Assembly (NCBI GenBank): GCA_047495785.1
Contig: JBLDXI010000020.1
Location: forward strand, 2,356,001 to 2,420,000
Direction of reading: 5' to 3'
DNA from: Lepidodermella squamata
Taxonomy: Eukaryota > Gastrotricha
DNA length: 64,000 bases
How positions within the stretch are numbered: the stretch's first letter is position 1; each line of letters opens with the position of its first letter. The notes beneath the pieces were generated by a model, which did not search any database, was not told the DNA's origin, and saw nothing but the letters and a program-made list of their open reading frames with translations. Positions 1 to 10,060 of this stretch are shown here, piece after piece. The position numbers were made by a program, and so were the translations under genes.

Positions 1-332
1 GTTGGTCGGCATGGGACCGAATCCTTTGCTCAACATTCCAATTATTGATGCACTTTGTCGCGAAGTTGACATTCGTGGAATGTTCCGATACGCCAATTGG
101 TAATAATTTCAATTTAAAATTTTTTATTCAATTTTAATGATATTTTCTCAGTTTTCCAACGGCTGTTGCTCTCATTGCTAGCGGAAAGGTAGACGCGCTA
201 AAATTGGTGACTCACTGTGTCCCACTCGAAGAGGGAATCAAGGCTTACGAATTATCGGCTAACCCAGCTCAGTCGGGCGCAGTCAAGGTCATGGTCAACT
301 GCGAAGCTGGTGCATCGTGTGAAATTAAATAA
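1..332 (+). CDS. Sorbitol dehydrogenase, 3' end only (copy A)
   Basis: This is the last part of a zinc-dependent sorbitol (L-iditol 2-) dehydrogenase of the medium-chain dehydrogenase family, which oxidises sorbitol to fructose with NAD+ in the cytosol. The 5' part lies outside the window. Two exons are visible: 1-99 and 152-332, joined across a 52-nt GT-AG intron. The spliced frame carries the family's C-terminal sequence, including [13 protein letters not shown] and [15 protein letters not shown], and stops at TAA 330-332. It closely matches the same region of copy B (5009-6613), with the intron at the same codon, so the two are tandem duplicates. Copy A ends soon after the catalytic core and lacks the extra C-terminal tail of copy B. 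The identity is secure; which isozyme it represents cannot be told from this fragment. Confidence 0.9.
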
Positions 333-2738
333 TTTATGAATTTCGCATCCGAAGTTTAGCCTTAAAAAACTGTATAACGTTGATTTTTCGATTATATAAC
401 AAATTTTATCACGTTTTATTTTGATTTCTCCAATGATTTATTATTAATCAGTTCTTGCCGCGCCTTATTGTCGTTGAAATAAAATTTTGGCGTACGTTCG
501 AAGGCTGGACCAGTTCGTCCCAAGCCCTTGGTATCAGGAAAATACCTCTATGTCTAGACGAGAATATGTACGGTATACCTCCGACATTTTCCCATAGCCG
601 GTGCGAACGTCTTTTTCGTCAACATTTCATGCGAGATGTTCAAATCGATCTAGAAATTTCCGCGATCCAGACATGAAATTTGACGCGAACATCGAATAAA
701 ATGACCCACTCATGTGACTTCCCCGGCAAAAAAATCACACGCTCGTTTCGAATTTCTTAAATGGACGTCTCGCGCAAGACTCACGTTGGAAATTCGTCTA
801 AAAATTCGCTTCCTATAACGTACTCGCCTGGCGGAGGCGAAACGCAGGGTTTTCTCATTTACTTGAAAGTGCTTGATGTCGTTTTTTTACCACGCGCCAT
901 GTGATGGCGGGAGCTTTCGTGTCATCGAGATCCCCGGCGGTGTGCGCACCCACCTCAACGCGGGTCATCTTACACAAAATAATAACGTGCAAGTGAGAGA
1001 AAAAACCTATATATGAATTGAAAGCCTGTAAATGTTTCGCAGGTGTCGTAATGCGTAATACAGGCCATTATCAAGTGCGCATATTATAAAAATACACAAT
1101 TTTCATGCGGGCAAATTAGCTGCTGTTCAACGCTGTTTCCACCGGAGTATTTTCCATTACGCAAGTGTATACGAAGAGTCACAAGACCGAATAGGGTACA
1201 CGCATGCGCAGCGAATTTTTAATGTATCAAATTAAAATATTGCATCGTCAACCTAGGCGAATGGATGCACCCTATAACAACGAGTGAATCTCAGACACAA
1301 AAAATTCCGGTTTTTTTCATTTTTATTTTTTCAAAGATAAGGACACAAGGTTTTACCGGTACATCGCACTGGTATAGACTAGTTTTCTTTGTTTTTTCGG
1401 CACCGGAAATCCGAGATTGATGGCCCCGTGGCCCATCAAAATCCGTGATCTTGTTTTGTGACCAATACCCTCATTTTTTAATTATATTCGCCCGAGTTAT
1501 AGTTGAGATGAAGCAAGTGTACTGAGAATCCCACCTGTCAATAACATCTTGGCACGCGCAATTTAGACGAAAAAAGTAAATCAAAGACAAAACGGTGACG
1601 AATGTTGTTGGATTAATTGGTAAACTGCGGACATGGTTGTCGCAGAACCACGAATTTAAACTAGTGCAGTCGTCAACTGTCGCAAAATGACCAGTATATG
1701 AAATATCACCAGCGCATGTGACAAATCCGGACATACGGCGGGGAAATGATTGATCCCTTTTAGCCTTGATGCGTTTTAATATATATTATTACGACAAAGG
1801 CTTTTTAATTTTTTTATACATTGAAATACACAGGGTCATGTGAAAGTCGCTTTACGAAATTCGCTTACAGGCTTATCATCGTATTATTACTGCGCTCGTG
1901 CGTCGACAAATTGCACGTGTCATCACGTGGTTTTTGGCTGCGGCGGCGTCTACGATTACCGAAAGAGGTGTGATAATACAGCTGAGCTGTTTACGAATAA
2001 GCGAATTATACGACAGCGCGATGGGCGCCGTTGCTTTGTACTGTTTTCGTGACTACTGCTCTTTTGTTTTTCGCCTAGTTATTACATTATAATTAATACG
2101 CAATATATATTACATGTCATTAAAAGCCCACCTACATTTATCTTCAAGTGCAACACATCATATGATCACTTCTGTAATGTTAGATTCAAATCAAATATTA
2201 AGGCGGAGATTAGCTTGTTGAAAACTTTTTCACCCCAGTCTGCGACGATGCGTTTGTTCGTCTTCTCCTACACGTATTTTAGCGTAAATTTTTTATAATG
2301 GGCTTATTTTACAGTGAAAACCTGAGGCGGCGAGGTAGGGGTAGGGAGCGAATCATGTGACTAACGTGGACGCGCGATGAAAGTGCAGTGCGTCGGGCTA
2401 GGAGCTATATTTATATTAATGATAGTATATAAAAAAGCTTTATCCACACCTTATTTCTAATATTATAATCATTTAAGAGTCGTAATAGTAATAATAATAA
2501 AATGTACCACCTAGAGCCAACTCGGGTTTTTTAACGAAAATTGTGCACGCGCGTAAACAACGTCACGTCACGTGGAACGCCGAGTAACGCCGAGTGAAAA
2601 CAACCCAGCTACACTCACTTGCTCATTTACCTATAAAAGCCGCCCAGACTTGCGCACTCTTTAATCGACTGCATTTTTTCCTCAACTGCGACACGGCAAT
2701 TAATAAAAAAAGAAGTCAAAATCACTGATCGTTGTACC
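333..2738. other. Intergenic region, 2.4 kb, upstream of the zinc-finger gene
   Basis: No convincing gene is seen here. An AATAAA at 478-483 may serve the sorbitol dehydrogenase copy A transcript. Open frames of 60-90 codons occur but lack splice structure, codon bias or recognisable protein. The notable content is a set of E-box-like sites (TCATGTGA or CACGTG) at 710-718, 898-903, 1715-1720, 1836-1843, 1914-1919, 1924-1929, 2353-2360 and 2569-2574. These may be regulatory for the zinc-finger gene that follows. Confidence 0.5.
2632..2639 (+). promoter_or_regulatory. TATA box of zinc-finger gene 1
   Basis: TATAAAAG lies about 100 nt before the ATG at 2739, so transcription would start near 2660-2670 and leave a 5' leader of roughly 75 nt. 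It is one of only two good TATA boxes seen beside genes in this window. Confidence 0.5.
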
Positions 2739-3822
2739 ATGGATCGTATCTGCTTTCAGTGCGGCCTATTCTTCCCTGATCTTGAAATGCTTAACTGGCA
2801 TGTTCAAACGCGACACGGTGCCTTTAAAGGCCTTGATTATTCCGATCTCGAACGATTTTTGAAACAAGCCTTCGCTGCGCAACAATCGCTGGCAGCTCCT
2901 GCACCCCAGCCTCCACCAGCAATGGAAAGCAGCTCGCCACTTCTGTCGATGCCACTCGAAGTTGCGTTTCAGCTCACCCTGCAGAACTACCAGAATCGAG
3001 CCACCCTACTCGCAGCGCCGTCGATCGACGCGCCAGTTGACGATTCAATTTCATCAACTTCTTCATCACCGCCTATCAGCGTGAAGGAGAACGAGCCTAT
3101 TCGACCTGTAGCTGTTAAAGCGACGGCGCCAGCGGCGATTCAGCACGAAGAAAGCGACGACATCTGCTCGAAACGGCTGAGCCAATCGAGCCAGGGTGAC
3201 CACGATTGCTCGGCGAGCAATGACGCGCATTCGTCGGGCAGCCGCGAGCGGCGCCACGCGTGCGAATATTGCGGCAAGCGGTTCTACCAGAAGCGAACAC
3301 TGACGGCTCATCGGCGCATTCACACGGGCGAAAAGCCGTTCAAATGCCCGCTGTGCCCGAATACGTTCAAGCAAGCAACGCATCGCAATTGCCACGTGAA
3401 AACGCACGATCCGTCTTATCGGCCATTCGTTTGCGATACTTGCGGACGCGCTTTCGCTCGAAAATACAGGTAATACAAAAAACCACCTTAAAAATAACTC
3501 GAATTAATCTTTCTCATTTTTTTCTAGCTTGTCCGTGCATTCGTATATCCACGCTGGAATTTTTCCGTTCAAATGCGGATTTTGCGATAAAAAGTTCCGC
3601 CAATCGGCTGATATGCGGCGGCACGAGATGCGCCACCTGAAGCCGCTGCTTCAACAGACTCGAAATCAGCATTTCGCCAGCATCGCCGCCGCCGCCGCGG
3701 CAGCAACAGCGGCCTCTTCATCCTCGCCGTCAGTATCGCCGTTCTCGACGTCGTCATTCTCATCGCCACTCACCAGCGGCAATTCTATCGCGTCTAAATC
3801 AGTCATTTGCCCAAGTCTTTGA
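2739..3822 (+). CDS. C2H2 zinc-finger protein 1
   Basis: This is a probable DNA-binding transcription factor of 341 residues. Exons are 2739-3469 and 3528-3822, joined in frame (phase 2) across a 58-nt intron. An isolated atypical finger opens the protein (CFQCGLFF, with His about residues 21 and 26). A long Ser/Pro/Ala-rich linker follows. Then come four consecutive C2H2 fingers from about residue 174 to 300. The first two are joined by the classical HTGEKPF linker. The intron falls inside the third of these fingers, which only becomes complete when the exons are joined. The tail is rich in Ala and Ser. The start follows a TATA box at a suitable distance. The arrangement does not let me assign a named family, so the target genes are unknown. 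Confidence 0.88.
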
Positions 3823-4122
3823 GACGGGCGCTTGTCATAATATAACTTTGAAGCGTTCTATTTTCATATCATTTTAATCACTTTAGCCTGATTTTTCTAC
3901 TTGAATATTATACCGAGAAGTGAAGAAACTCATGATTGCTTATATATTTTCATAATATTATTATTATTTTAAGGGTGATTCTCTCCGATGATTTTCAAGT
4001 CTTTATCTTAACTTCAGGTGACTAAAGAATGTGTATGTATATTTTAATTATTCAATCGTTTAAATGTTTCTTGTTTCATGTTTGCTGATTTTTCGTTGAA
4101 TAAGATGTTGTGCGAAGATTGG

Positions 4123-4128
4123 AATAAA
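4123..4128 (+). terminator. Poly(A) signal of zinc-finger gene 1
   Basis: AATAAA lies about 300 nt after the TGA stop at 3820-3822, giving a 3' UTR of about 320 nt. Confidence 0.6.
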
Positions 4129-4139
4129 GCTGTGCAGTG

Positions 4140-5008
4140 AAAATGTACCGTGTTCGACTTTTCGACAATCAATAATTTAGACATTTTTACCTGTAACGGA
4201 CCGCGAAGCAAATTAATGATTTATAACGCGCGCCTTTTGCTGGAAAAGTCGCGAAATTGCACCGCCCAGTACTCGCAATTCGAAAGTTGACACCTGAAAT
4301 TGCCCTCTCAAGGTTATAAAAAAATCAGACAAAAAATGCGACTATTTTTTTTACGTAAAAAGTGTACCCCTTTAAATTTAAATTTGTCGTTCATACTCAT
4401 CAAATCTGCCGCCTATTAATAACTTGGTAGCGTCAAAAATAACCAGGTGCGTGAGTAGGTTGAATTTTTTTTCACTGGATAATTTTTTGCTGGAACCTTG
4501 AATAGCCACGAAAAAAGGCGCCATATTGTTTTCGGCCTTAATAGAGACGGACGGCTTTTGTTTTTTCTCTCGAGCGCGGCGCTCTCAGTGCGGGGCGTCA
4601 GGTAAATGACAAATGGCGCGTCGTTATCATTACATCTAGCATGCTAATGCCGCCGGGCCTGCAATTGGACGCCACACAGCTTAAAGTCGCCCGTCGTCTT
4701 ACACAAGAAAAACTGATGAATAATCGCGCGACTTTCCTCGCCAAATTTCAATCTTCTCAAATTTTGTTCCGAAGATAAACCGAAAAAGCGACAGAATTAT
4801 GTGGACATAGAAGATTAACTCGATTGAAAAGACACAAAGGAACAGAGAAAGGGATTGTGACCAGGATGCAGCAGATGTCACGACGGTGTTTATAAACCGA
4901 AATATTGCCGTAAATTTTAGCAATCAGTTCCTCGACAGCGGCCGTTTTTAGGTTTCCCTTTTTCGTTTTTCGTTTATTTTCTCGTTATCAACTTTCGTGA
5001 AAATTAAC
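4140..5008. other. Intergenic spacer before sorbitol dehydrogenase copy B
   Basis: No gene is seen. The stretch is AT-rich with several runs of T. It must hold the 5' flank of the dehydrogenase gene, but no TATA box was found. Confidence 0.4.
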
Positions 5009-6613
5009 ATGCTGACCTACGAAGAGCGTTCCGAATCCTCCATGACGTCGAACCGAAGCAGTTTTAACAGCTATGATAGCACTATCGAAGAGAATCTTTG
5101 CATTGTACTGCATGGCGTTAAAGATCTGAAGCTTGAAAAACGGCCCATTCCTCAACCAAAACCCAATGGTTAATTTTAGATTTTTTCTGAATTTTTTCGA
5201 TTTTATTTCTTTTATTTTCAGAGGTTCAAGTCGCAATTAGAACTGTTGGAATTTGCTGTAGCGACGTAAAATCTGATTAATTTCTTCGCTTTAGAACCTC
5301 AGAAATTTTGTTGATACGCAGGTTCACTATTATCACCATGGCAAAATCGGTGATTTCGTCGTTCGACAGCCGATGGTGATGGGCCATGAAGCCGCTGGCG
5401 TTGTAGCAGCCATTGGTTCAAGCGTGAAACACCTCAAAGTCGGCGACCGGGTGACAATTGAACCAACAGTCCCGTGTTCGCGATGTGCGGCCTGCAAAAC
5501 CGGCCGCTACAATCTGTGCCCCGATGTCACGTGCTGCGCAACACCACCCGTCGACGGCAACATGAGCCAGTACTACTGCCAATCAGCAGATTTCGTTCAC
5601 AGGTACGAACTCAATTTTCAATTTTTTTTCATTTATTTCACGATTTTTTACAGAGTTCCAAACAGCATGTCATGGATGCAAGCGGCCCTGTGCGAGCCTG
5701 TTGCCTGCGCAGTTTCCGCCTGCCGCCGCGGTCAGGTTGGGGTTGGCAAATCTGTTCTGATCTTCGGTGCCGGGCCCATCGGCCTTCTTACAGCTATGGT
5801 AGCCCGTGCTAGCGGCGTTTGTACTATCGGCATTGTTGACATAATGGCTTCGCGGCTCGAATTCGCTCGCTATGCCCTGGGTGATGATGTTGGGCTGTAT
5901 CTTAGTCGATTCAACACCTCAGCTGAACAAACCGCGCGAGAGGCCGTTAGCGAGGCGCTCAACGGCCACCAGCCTGACGTTACTATCGACTGCTCCGGTG
6001 CCGAGTCCGCTGTTCAAGCAGCAATTTTCGTATGAAAAAAAAACATTTTTGAAGCATCTGAATGACTGTCTTACTTTTTGACAGGCGACTAAAAGTGGCG
6101 GTGTAGTCACTCTGTGCGGGATGGGCAAGCCGGTCATTTCAATACCTATCTTAGAAGCCATGAGCCGAGAAATCGAAATCCGCGGCGTTTTCCGCTACGC
6201 AAACTGGTAATTTAATTTATTGCCGTGTGATTTTGTAAAATTTTATGTGATTAAAAACGCAGTTTTCCACCGGCAATTGCGCTAATTGCCAGCGGTCGAA
6301 TTGATGCAATGAAAGTTGTTACGCATTGTGTACCACTCGAGGACGGTATCAAAGCCTATGAATTGGCTAGCGACCCGGCCAAATCTGGTGCTGTAAAGGT
6401 CATGGTAGATTGCGAACGCTGTTTTAATGGTAATTTATTATTCTATTTCGGTATTTTGTTTCTTTTTTTATTAGCAATTTTACAGACTACTTTCCCGGAT
6501 ATTGTGTAAATGGCATGCTGTCGTCGAATGAACATCTGAACCGAGCTGATGAGGACAATTCAAGTGGTGATGAGCTGAGCATTTCGCGTCCTCTTTCAGA
6601 ATCATCGCGCTAA
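5009..6613 (+). CDS. Sorbitol dehydrogenase (copy B)
   Basis: Zinc-dependent NAD+ polyol dehydrogenase of 425 residues, against about 355 for usual family members. Exons are 5009-5168, 5222-5265, 5322-5602, 5654-6029, 6085-6206, 6263-6429 and 6486-6613; every junction keeps frame. Catalytic zinc ligands are visible: Cys in GICCSD, His-Glu in GHEAAG and Glu in CEPVAC. The structural-zinc cysteines are in [15 protein letters not shown]. The NAD-binding loop reads IFGAGPIG. Two parts are unusual: an N-terminal extension of about 35 residues rich in Ser and acidic residues, and a C-terminal tail of about 44 residues encoded by its own last exon, which ends in a Ser/Glu-rich stretch. Neither looks like a targeting signal. 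The gene is a tandem duplicate of the fragment at 1-332. The ATG chosen is the first in frame; the methionine 12 codons later is an alternative. Confidence 0.93.
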
Positions 6614-6698
6614 AAATAGACTGAAGAATGGCTGTATGTAGAGTGCTTTTTTTGCTTTCGTGTGTCTATAATCCAAAAATGTACATCAATCGATAACT

Positions 6699-6704
6699 AA
6701 TAAA
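6699..6704 (+). terminator. Poly(A) signal of sorbitol dehydrogenase copy B
   Basis: AATAAA lies 86 nt after the TAA stop of copy B. Confidence 0.6.
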
Positions 6705-7009
6705 CATCCGCGATTTTTTTTTCGTGTTGACCGTCGTTGTTGTTTACGTTGCTATAATCGCCGCATTTGACCCGAAAATCGGCATGCCGCCTTTGAGTGT
6801 TTGCCGCCGCGTTTGTCGAATTCGATTGAGCCACCACCGCGCCACGATGTCGCCGTCTTCAAGAAGCAATATAACGCAATCAGGCCAGTACAGTAGCAAT
6901 TAGCGTGACCTTCCGATTTTTTATTGCACAGATTGTTTCATCATCCAGTGCTTCGTCGTCGAATATTACACCAGTGTAATTGCCTTCGAACGCCGTCGTG
7001 TCATCCCAG

Positions 7010-7017
7010 TATAAATA
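7010..7017 (+). promoter_or_regulatory. TATA box of TGF-beta-like gene
   Basis: TATAAATA lies 67 nt before the ATG at 7077, which would place the transcription start near 7040 and give a very short leader. This supports the ATG at 7077 rather than a longer upstream open frame. Confidence 0.45.
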
Positions 7018-7076
7018 CGGCTACTGTCGCGACACAAAGTCTAGTCTGCAAGACTTTTTCTCAATCGAATTATACA

Positions 7077-8188
7077 ATGCAATACTTTACTGCTATCTTG
7101 TTTGTCGCTATCATCGTTGCTGTGAATGGCGCGCCAGCCCCGGCGGCGACTCCCGTCAGCAGCCCGGCCGAAATGCCGTTGTTCATTCAGCAAAAATATC
7201 GTCAGCTTCTGTCTAGCTGTCTCCAGCAAACAACGGCCGAGAATGCCAACAACTGCCGGCTCATCTATGTTGTCCCTGCCCGTCGCTGTTTGCCGCTACC
7301 TGGTCCCGCGAAATCGCCGAAAGAAATTTCGATGACCTGCGCTTTCCCGCTCGACGGCATCAATACCGAGCAGCTTTTCGTCGTCTGGACCAAATCCAGC
7401 CAACTCAAGCTGCGAAATGTCAACCCGATGCGAGTTGATTTAATCAAGCCGTCCTACTCGGTAAGAAAAAAGCCTAAAAATTGAGGTGGATTTTGACATT
7501 TTATTTGTTATTTCAGGACGTCGCTTTCGAGACTTTCATCGTCGATGATGCAAGCAACGCTGCCAATATCGACAATCAGCCGCACGAGCGTCTCTTCGTC
7601 GCCAATTTCACCATCGAAAGCAGCGAATCGATCGCCGAAGCCGGGCCGATTTCGTCGCCGGAGAATCTACCGTTTCTGTTCTTCTTCTCGAAACTTCACC
7701 TCAATCGCCTTGACTTGCAAAGCGATGATGTTTCGTCGCTGGCGTCATCAGTCATGCGCCGTGGTGTCGAGGTCGAAAACGCGCGTCAACCGCCGTGTAA
7801 ACGATCGCCGTTGAAAGTCCCGGTTAAATGGCTCCTGAGCGAGGAACAACGGGCCCGTGCGCTGTTTGTCTACCCGGCTGAGGCTGACATCGGAACCTGC
7901 TCATCGTTGGCGACAAAACTCGGCGTCGATTCGTGCCGCCTTGCGTCGAAAGACTGGTCCCGCGCCTACGACATGTTCAGAATCGGCCTTCGTCAAGAAC
8001 ACGAATCAAACCCGGCTAACCAAGAAGCTGCCGAAAAACGTCGTCTTCTGGGCGAACCGTCGTGTGTACCCGCTTCAACATCCAATTTCGAGTACATTCT
8101 ATCCGAAGTTCAGTCGAAGGAAGAACTATTCCGTTATCGTGTCGTTACTATATCTAAATTCATTGTTTCAAAGTGCGCTTGTTTATAG
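7077..8188 (+). CDS. Divergent TGF-beta superfamily ligand (putative)
   Basis: A predicted secreted protein of 351 residues in two exons, 7077-7460 and 7517-8188. It starts with a clear signal peptide (MQYFTAILFVAIIVAVNGA). A propeptide-like region follows. The last 130 or so residues resemble the TGF-beta cystine-knot domain. CKRSPLKV matches the opening of the domain and is followed about 34 residues later by GTC. The end of the protein carries CVPAS, then a YILSE segment, then KCACL, matching the family's CVP ... CxC ending. The mature part has six cysteines: CKR, GTC, DSC, SCVP and two in CAC. The extra cysteine that normally makes the interchain bridge (CCVP) is Ser here, and the CxGxC motif is reduced to GxC. 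A dibasic RR precedes the domain but there is no RXXR furin site. The assignment rests on these motifs and spacings only. Confidence 0.6.
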
Positions 8189-8548
8189 TCTCAACGCTTT
8201 AGTCAGCTTTAGTTGCTCACCTAATTGTTATCTACTTATTATTTGTTGTTACCTTAACAACTTTATCATAGCTCTACCTCGCATCTTTAAAAGCGCACTT
8301 TGTGATACGAAGAAGTTATTTTTTGACCTTTGTTGTTATTGTTACGAGTGAATATTAAAAATAAACGCCGGTGATATTTCAATGAGATCATTTTATTTGT
8401 TATCAGCTGTCAATGCATCGGTGAGTATTTTCCATTTTTTAATCATTTTGCGAGGGTAGTGTTACTACATATTTTCGGCCAAAACAGATACAACAAAAAT
8501 AACACAAAAGACTTTCAAAAATATATAAAAAAAATAATCAACAAGAGT
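8189..8548. other. Convergent 3' UTRs of TGF-beta-like and C2orf81-like genes
   Basis: The two genes end tail to tail here. AATAAA at 8360-8365 serves the plus-strand gene. TTTATT at 8391-8396 reads AATAAA on the minus strand and would serve the minus-strand gene, so the transcripts would overlap by a few tens of nucleotides at most. Confidence 0.5.
8360..8365 (+). terminator. Poly(A) signal of TGF-beta-like gene
   Basis: AATAAA lies about 170 nt after the TAG stop of the TGF-beta-like gene. Confidence 0.6.
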
Positions 8549-10060
8549 TCAGGCAATAGGCTTGATTGTTGGGGCTTTGTTCACAAATTGATTGACATCC
8601 ATAAGTTTGGTGGTAACTTGTGGCCGCTGGGTCATCGGAACCAGTGTGGAGTCTTGTTGGAGGAAAACCGCGCCAGATAGAAGTCGAATGTCAGCCCCGC
8701 GTTTCTCTTGAGTTCCCTCCCGAATGTCAACACCAGGAGACAGATCGATTTGTTCAATAATTGATCTCGCAACTTTACCGTTGATTTTATCGCTGTGGGA
8801 TTGTTGCGGATGGCCACCAGGGGCACGCTTTGGCACGACAGCTTTATTGCCGGCTTCATTTGAAGCAAGATCACCTGAACTATCTCCCTTGTTCTCCGCG
8901 TAAATTTGAGCTGCAGCGATGCCAGGTGTCATAGTTAAAGGCTTTAATCTGATTGGTTGGCGTACATGCAGCTTGTGCTGAATGTAGCGACCAGTTCGCA
9001 TAGCTTCCAAGTCAGCATTAGCTTTTTCGACACGAGGATCAACGACCATATAATCAGTGTTGACGAATAGAGGAGGGAACGATGCTGGGCTGATCCTTAT
9101 CATTGAAACAATGTTTCCGTACTAGAAAAAACAAAGTTATGCACATGTTTATCAAAACTTCATGTAAGGCTTACAGCATCGTAGTTGACGTCTTTCTCCA
9201 TAGGTGGCCGGCCTTTTTCGCGTTGCAGTGAAGCTTTTCCAACAGCAGCAATTAGAGCAGTTTTAACAGCTTTTGACGAGGCTGGTCCTTTGCTCTTCGT
9301 GCTACTGGATGCAGCAATTCCGGAATCGGATCCCAAGATTCCAATAGCTCGCTGAACAGAAAGTACAGCTACATTCGGCTTGAAAGGTTTCACGGTGGGA
9401 GCAGGTTGTTTGTGTTCTTTGTGCTTTTTCACTCCGTGTATCCGAACCCGAGTTTCTTCTCGGCCCTTACCGACATCATGGCTTTCAGCAGGTGCCGCGA
9501 CATCGGATGGCATTTTATCAAAACTATTCACTAAATCATCTGCTTCTAGATTTTCGACAATTTCCTCGAGAGATGCCTGGGAAGGGGGAGCTGGCATAGG
9601 AACAACAACCTGCTTCGGCACACTTCCTTCAGCCCATGAATCAATAGCTGAACATTCTGGCGGAAAATCAGCCTCCCATGACTGATCCAGTTCTTGACAA
9701 TCCTAAATTGGTTGAACAATCAGAATGAAAGATATCAATTTAAAGGTGGGCTTTATTGCTTACTTGGTGATCAGGATATGCAAGTTTGAACAAATCGAGC
9801 ATAAAATCCATGACTTTGCCAACAGTATATGGCGCTAGCTGCCGCTCTATTTCTATCGCCTTGATTTTATCATCGACAGTTTGCCTGATCTCTTGCACAA
9901 GTAATCCGATAAAGTCTTCATTATCGTCAAGTTGAAGCACAGCCAACCAATCGCTATCAGTAAATTTCCCCGGAATAATTTCGGATATAAGCTGAGGGGT
10001 TTGAGTGGTCGGCTGCCCCTTCTGATGCTTATCAGCCTTAGTTTTTGCAGCTTTCGACAT
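8549..10060 (-). CDS. C2orf81-like (DUF4639) protein
   Basis: Three exons on the minus strand, 10060-9764, 9702-9175 and 9121-8549, encode 465 residues. The N-terminal 100 residues match the conserved block of human C2orf81: EIIPGKFTDSDWLAVLQLDD against a human segment with IVPGRLSEAEW, then a helical stretch ending in a YTVGKVMDFMLDLFKLAY-like region. The second exon opens with DSWAEGSVP, which is nearly the same as the human DSWAQGSVP. The rest is low in complexity, with Lys, Ala and Pro. The C-terminal exon has a conserved-looking block around DPRVEKANADLEAMRTGRY. The molecular role of the family is poorly defined; its presence in ciliated organisms suggests a ciliary or sperm role, which is inference. 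An acceptor-like TTTTTGACAG lies about 20 nt before the ATG. A TTG nine codons upstream extends the frame but is not a likely start. Confidence 0.8.

Larger units (their letters stand above)
6614..7076. other. Intergenic spacer and TGF-beta-like gene promoter region
   Basis: This holds the 3' UTR of the dehydrogenase with its poly(A) signal and the upstream region of the TGF-beta-like gene with its TATA box. A splice-acceptor-like sequence ends at 6930, so an upstream noncoding exon is possible, but nothing else supports it. Confidence 0.4.

Noticed and set aside
455-676. A 73-codon open frame after sorbitol dehydrogenase copy A
   Set aside because: It starts with TTG, has no recognisable motif, and overlaps a probable poly(A) region.
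1471-2092. Short open frames on both strands in the 5' intergenic region
   Set aside because: No splice signals, codon bias or familiar sequence; lengths fit chance.
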